Part shown: one piece after another, positions 31,488 to 33,481 of the stretch
Numbering within the stretch: the first letter of the stretch is position 1
Layout of the letters: each line of letters starts with the position of its first letter
Assembly (NCBI GenBank): GCA_030614715.1
Contig: JAUWTM010000023.1
Span: 1 to 33,481, forward strand
Source of the DNA: Planctomycetota bacterium
GTDB taxonomy: Bacteria; JAJVIF01; JAPKYR01
Reading direction: 5' to 3'
Length of the DNA: 33,481 bases
Notes under the pieces: model-generated
Database searches by the model: none
What the model saw: the letters and a program-made list of their open reading frames with translations, nothing else
Told to the model about the DNA's origin: nothing
Made by a program: the position numbers and the translations under genes

Positions 31488-32903
31488 TTACTGAATGAAC
31501 ATGGTCGCGAAGTCAACGCGGATCGGTGCATTGACGTAAACCGTTCCGACATCCTCATCTTCCGGTGTGATCCTGTAGAACAGCTGGGCTGTGATGTACA
31601 GGCTGTCATCGGTCTCGGGGAGGATTGTCGAGAAGCTCTCCGTGCGGATTTCACCCGGCAGGAGGGTCGTGTCGCGAAGGACCTGTGAGGCTTCCCAGTT
31701 AGCAAATGTCGGCTCACCGAACCTGTCACCAAGGACCCTCTCGTAGACACGACTGCCTTCCCATAGTGTCTCGCCCTCGGAACCCTTCAGCCTGACGACC
31801 AGGACAAGCTGCCTCATTCCGTTGGATGACGGGTAGTTGTGACCAGCGCGTGCATTTGCCACATCGACGTCGATGAAGATCTCGTCACCCTGGATGTCAG
31901 TTGCTACTTCAACCGTGGCTGATTCAAGCATGAAGTCGTAGTTATGACCGCCGCCGAGGTCGTGGCTCCTGATGTCAGGCCGCCAGTCACCGCGAAGGCT
32001 CGATCGTCCTGAGTAAGCAGGCATGTGGCAGTCCTGGCACATGACCCTGTTGGCAGGGCTTGCGTACGCACTTGCATACCATTCATTGTAAGTATTGTAA
32101 ACGTTAAAGCCCCAGGGATTTTCATACTGGTGGCAGCCCTTGCAGAACATGCTGTCCTGGCTAAGCCGGCTGTACTCGATAGCATGGGACGAGGTCGTTG
32201 CGAACGGTCTCGGTCCCTGCTTGATGTGACCCCAGTAGATTACGTAGCCCTCGGTGTCCGTATAATCCACAATCGTGTGGCAGTAATCACAGAATATCCC
32301 GTCGATATTGTTTTCGAGGAAAAGGTCCTCATCGCGCATGAAATCAGCGCCCGGAGCATGACAGCGCATGCAGTTAACATGGATCTTGCCGTCGTAGATT
32401 CCATCAGCCATCAGGCCGTCACCGTGGATCTGGACTGATATCTCCTGCTCCCTGTCTTCAACTGTGAAGACGGGGATTTGAATATCCTCCGGTTCTACGA
32501 CACGGGCTTCCCGCCATCGATAGCGTCGAAGCTCCCGTCCTGTCAACCCCTCTATCTCTTCGATTTCTTCCTCTTCGAAGTAGTAATCCTCGTTGTTCAG
32601 ATAACGCTGGTACTCGCCATACTGTGCCTGGAAAATGGGTTCACGCCAGGCCTGGGCATGCATCGAGCGGGACCACTGTCCGAAGAACTCCATGTGACAA
32701 GAGGAGCACAGACTGTTGGGCTGAAAATGAGACTCATTGGAAAGGACCATAATCATCCTCTCATCGATCGCCGCGACAGCGTCTACATAAAGAGGACTTA
32801 TCCTGGTGGCCGGTCGAGCCATCAGTGTTGAAACTCCCAGGACGAGAAGTAACAGGATTACTAGGCTCATCCATACGGTTTTAATGCGAGTTGGCTGAGT
32901 CAT
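31488..32903 (-). CDS. Pentaheme cytochrome c, exported
   Basis: The 471-residue product has an N-terminal hydrophobic segment (about 10-29) that acts as signal or anchor. It has five CxxCH heme sites: CSSCH (66-70), CMRCH (178-182), CDYCH (205-209), CKGCH (254-258) and CQDCH (289-293). Distal histidines such as MHAQAW, SSHAIEYSR and GGGHNYDF can serve as axial ligands. The heme region (about 60-300) is followed by a beta-sandwich-like C-terminal domain (about 320-471, beginning ATVEVATD). The layout resembles the cytochrome c554/multiheme family that shuttles electrons for respiratory oxidoreductases. It lacks the CxxCK active site of NrfA. Electron partners might be the DOMON-b561 protein opposite, which is inference. 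The bidirectional terminator is shared. Confidence 0.85.
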   Translation of the reverse strand: MTQPTRIKTVWMSLVILLLLVLGVSTLMARPATRISPLYVDAVAAIDERMIMVLSNESHFQPNSLCSSCHMEFFGQWSRSMHAQAWREPIFQAQYGEYQRYLNNEDYYFEEEEIEEIEGLTGRELRRYRWREARVVEPEDIQIPVFTVEDREQEISVQIHGDGLMADGIYDGKIHVNCMRCHAPGADFMRDEDLFLENNIDGIFCDYCHTIVDYTDTEGYVIYWGHIKQGPRPFATTSSHAIEYSRLSQDSMFCKGCHQYENPWGFNVYNTYNEWYASAYASPANRVMCQDCHMPAYSGRSSLRGDWRPDIRSHDLGGGHNYDFMLESATVEVATDIQGDEIFIDVDVANARAGHNYPSSNGMRQLVLVVRLKGSEGETLWEGSRVYERVLGDRFGEPTFANWEASQVLRDTTLLPGEIRTESFSTILPETDDSLYITAQLFYRITPEDEDVGTVYVNAPIRVDFATMFIQ

Positions 32904-33104
32904 AATTTAACTTGCCTCTGCTGGTATCATTAGTTATAAATATTGTTAAAGAAACACAAGCACGCAGCCTGCATACACAGGTACGATTTGGACACTATAC
33001 CGGAGTTGATAACGTCTGTCAACGTTGATTGGTTGAAATCGCTTATGGTTACACACCATCAGGTTTATCGTAATTTTCGACGAGTTCTGCAGGAGGAAGC
33101 CATC

Positions 33105-33251
33105 ATGAATGTCCATCCCGATTGTACTTTTTATAACAGTGGAGTCGTGACAAGTCCGGGCTGTCATACTGAGGGACAAAATGGCTCCAGCCGGACACCT
33201 CGCCGCATGCTGCGTCTCCTGGTATCCGATCTCAACGCTCAATCGTATTAA
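33105..33251 (+). CDS. Candidate 48-residue small protein
   Basis: AGGAGG (33091-33096) lies eight bases before an ATG opening MNVHPDCTFYNSGVVTS, and the frame ends at TAA 33249-33251. The product is short, with a Cys/His pair (HPDC and PGCH) and an arginine-rich middle (SRTPRRMLRLL). It has no membrane helix and no recognised family. The ribosome site is the main support. The open frame on the opposite strand (33242-32946) lacks one. The rest of the 32904-33413 interval, about 510 bases, shows nothing else I can support. Confidence 0.35.
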   Translation: MNVHPDCTFYNSGVVTSPGCHTEGQNGSSRTPRRMLRLLVSDLNAQSY

Positions 33252-33413
33252 TCCGCATCAATCCGTGCCTCCAGTTGCTTGTTAAAACGTGTAATACGTA
33301 ACGGGTAATATAGCATTATTAGTGTTATAGTGATATTTTATACTATATTCTACTAATTCGGCACAAATGTCGCCTGTAATAAGCCCAGTGTTCAGAACTT
33401 CAAGGAGCTGATT

Positions 33414-33481
33414 ATGCTTCTGCGTTTTATCACAGCTTTAATTGTCATTTTAATGACGTTTGCAGCCTGCTCGCGGTCGGC
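33414..33481 (+). CDS. Lipoprotein N-terminus (partial)
   Basis: AAGGAG lies six bases before an ATG opening MLLRFITALIVILMTFAAC, a short lipoprotein signal with lipobox FAAC at Cys19. Only 22 codons are inside the window, so nothing can be said about the mature protein beyond SRS. Confidence 0.7.
   Translation, partial: MLLRFITALIVILMTFAACSRS

Noticed and set aside
32946-33242. 98-codon minus-strand open frame
   Set aside because: It has no ribosome site or recognisable content and overlaps the better-supported small frame.

Overview
The window looks like chromosomal DNA from an uncultured, anaerobic, probably Gram-negative-type bacterium that is rich in lipoproteins. The phylum cannot be fixed from the sequence. 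Seven complete genes and one truncated gene carry lipoprotein signal peptides. Several are very large secreted proteins: a subtilase, a beta-propeller protein, a beta-helix protein and a thioester-domain-like protein. A redox theme also runs through the window: a membrane-anchored reductive-dehalogenase-like protein, a sulfide:quinone-oxidoreductase-type sulfur operon, a DOMON-cytochrome b561 fusion, a DUF4405 membrane cytochrome candidate and a pentaheme cytochrome c. Together these suggest an anoxic, sulfidic setting such as sediment or subsurface; that habitat is inference.

Layout. 1-100 is the end of an unrecognised gene. 349-4232 holds a large lipoprotein converging on a DUF2330-like membrane protein across a two-way terminator. 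4630-5572 is a pair of small membrane proteins. 5615-9412 holds two leftward lipoproteins, a subtilase and a thioester-domain-like protein, separated by a nested inverted-repeat element at 7995-8285. 9600-9884 is a remnant of a GNAT acetyltransferase. 9990-11571 is a two-gene ABC-2 exporter. 11654-12939 is an AT-rich two-gene cassette whose first gene has an in-frame TAA. 13066-14481 is the reductive-dehalogenase-like gene. 14689-18129 is a LVIVD beta-propeller lipoprotein, followed by an Lgt-type transferase and two tandemly duplicated small lipoproteins (18133-20331). 20603-21310 is a DUF4405 protein, 21360-24164 a beta-helix lipoprotein, 24369-24443 tRNA-Asn, and 24651-26537 a GT-C-type glycosyltransferase.

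The best-defined functional unit is 26608-29967. A consensus promoter drives an ArsR-type repressor, an SQR-like flavoprotein, a DUF1641 protein, a DsrC-like sulfur carrier and a DsrE-like protein, and the unit ends in a strong terminator. The expected job is oxidation of sulfide (or the reverse transfer) with hand-over of sulfane sulfur to carrier proteins, and exchange of electrons with the quinone pool. Next to it lie the DOMON-b561 protein and the pentaheme cytochrome, which could move electrons across the membrane. A 3 x 86-bp tandem repeat sits between those two genes.

The most noteworthy signals are: the N-terminally membrane-anchored reductive dehalogenase; a DsrC-like protein that has lost one of the two redox cysteines; a Cys/Gln thioester signature in a lipoprotein; a recurring proline-aliphatic pair six or seven residues after the lipidated cysteine in all seven complete lipoproteins; and the interrupted AT-rich cassette.
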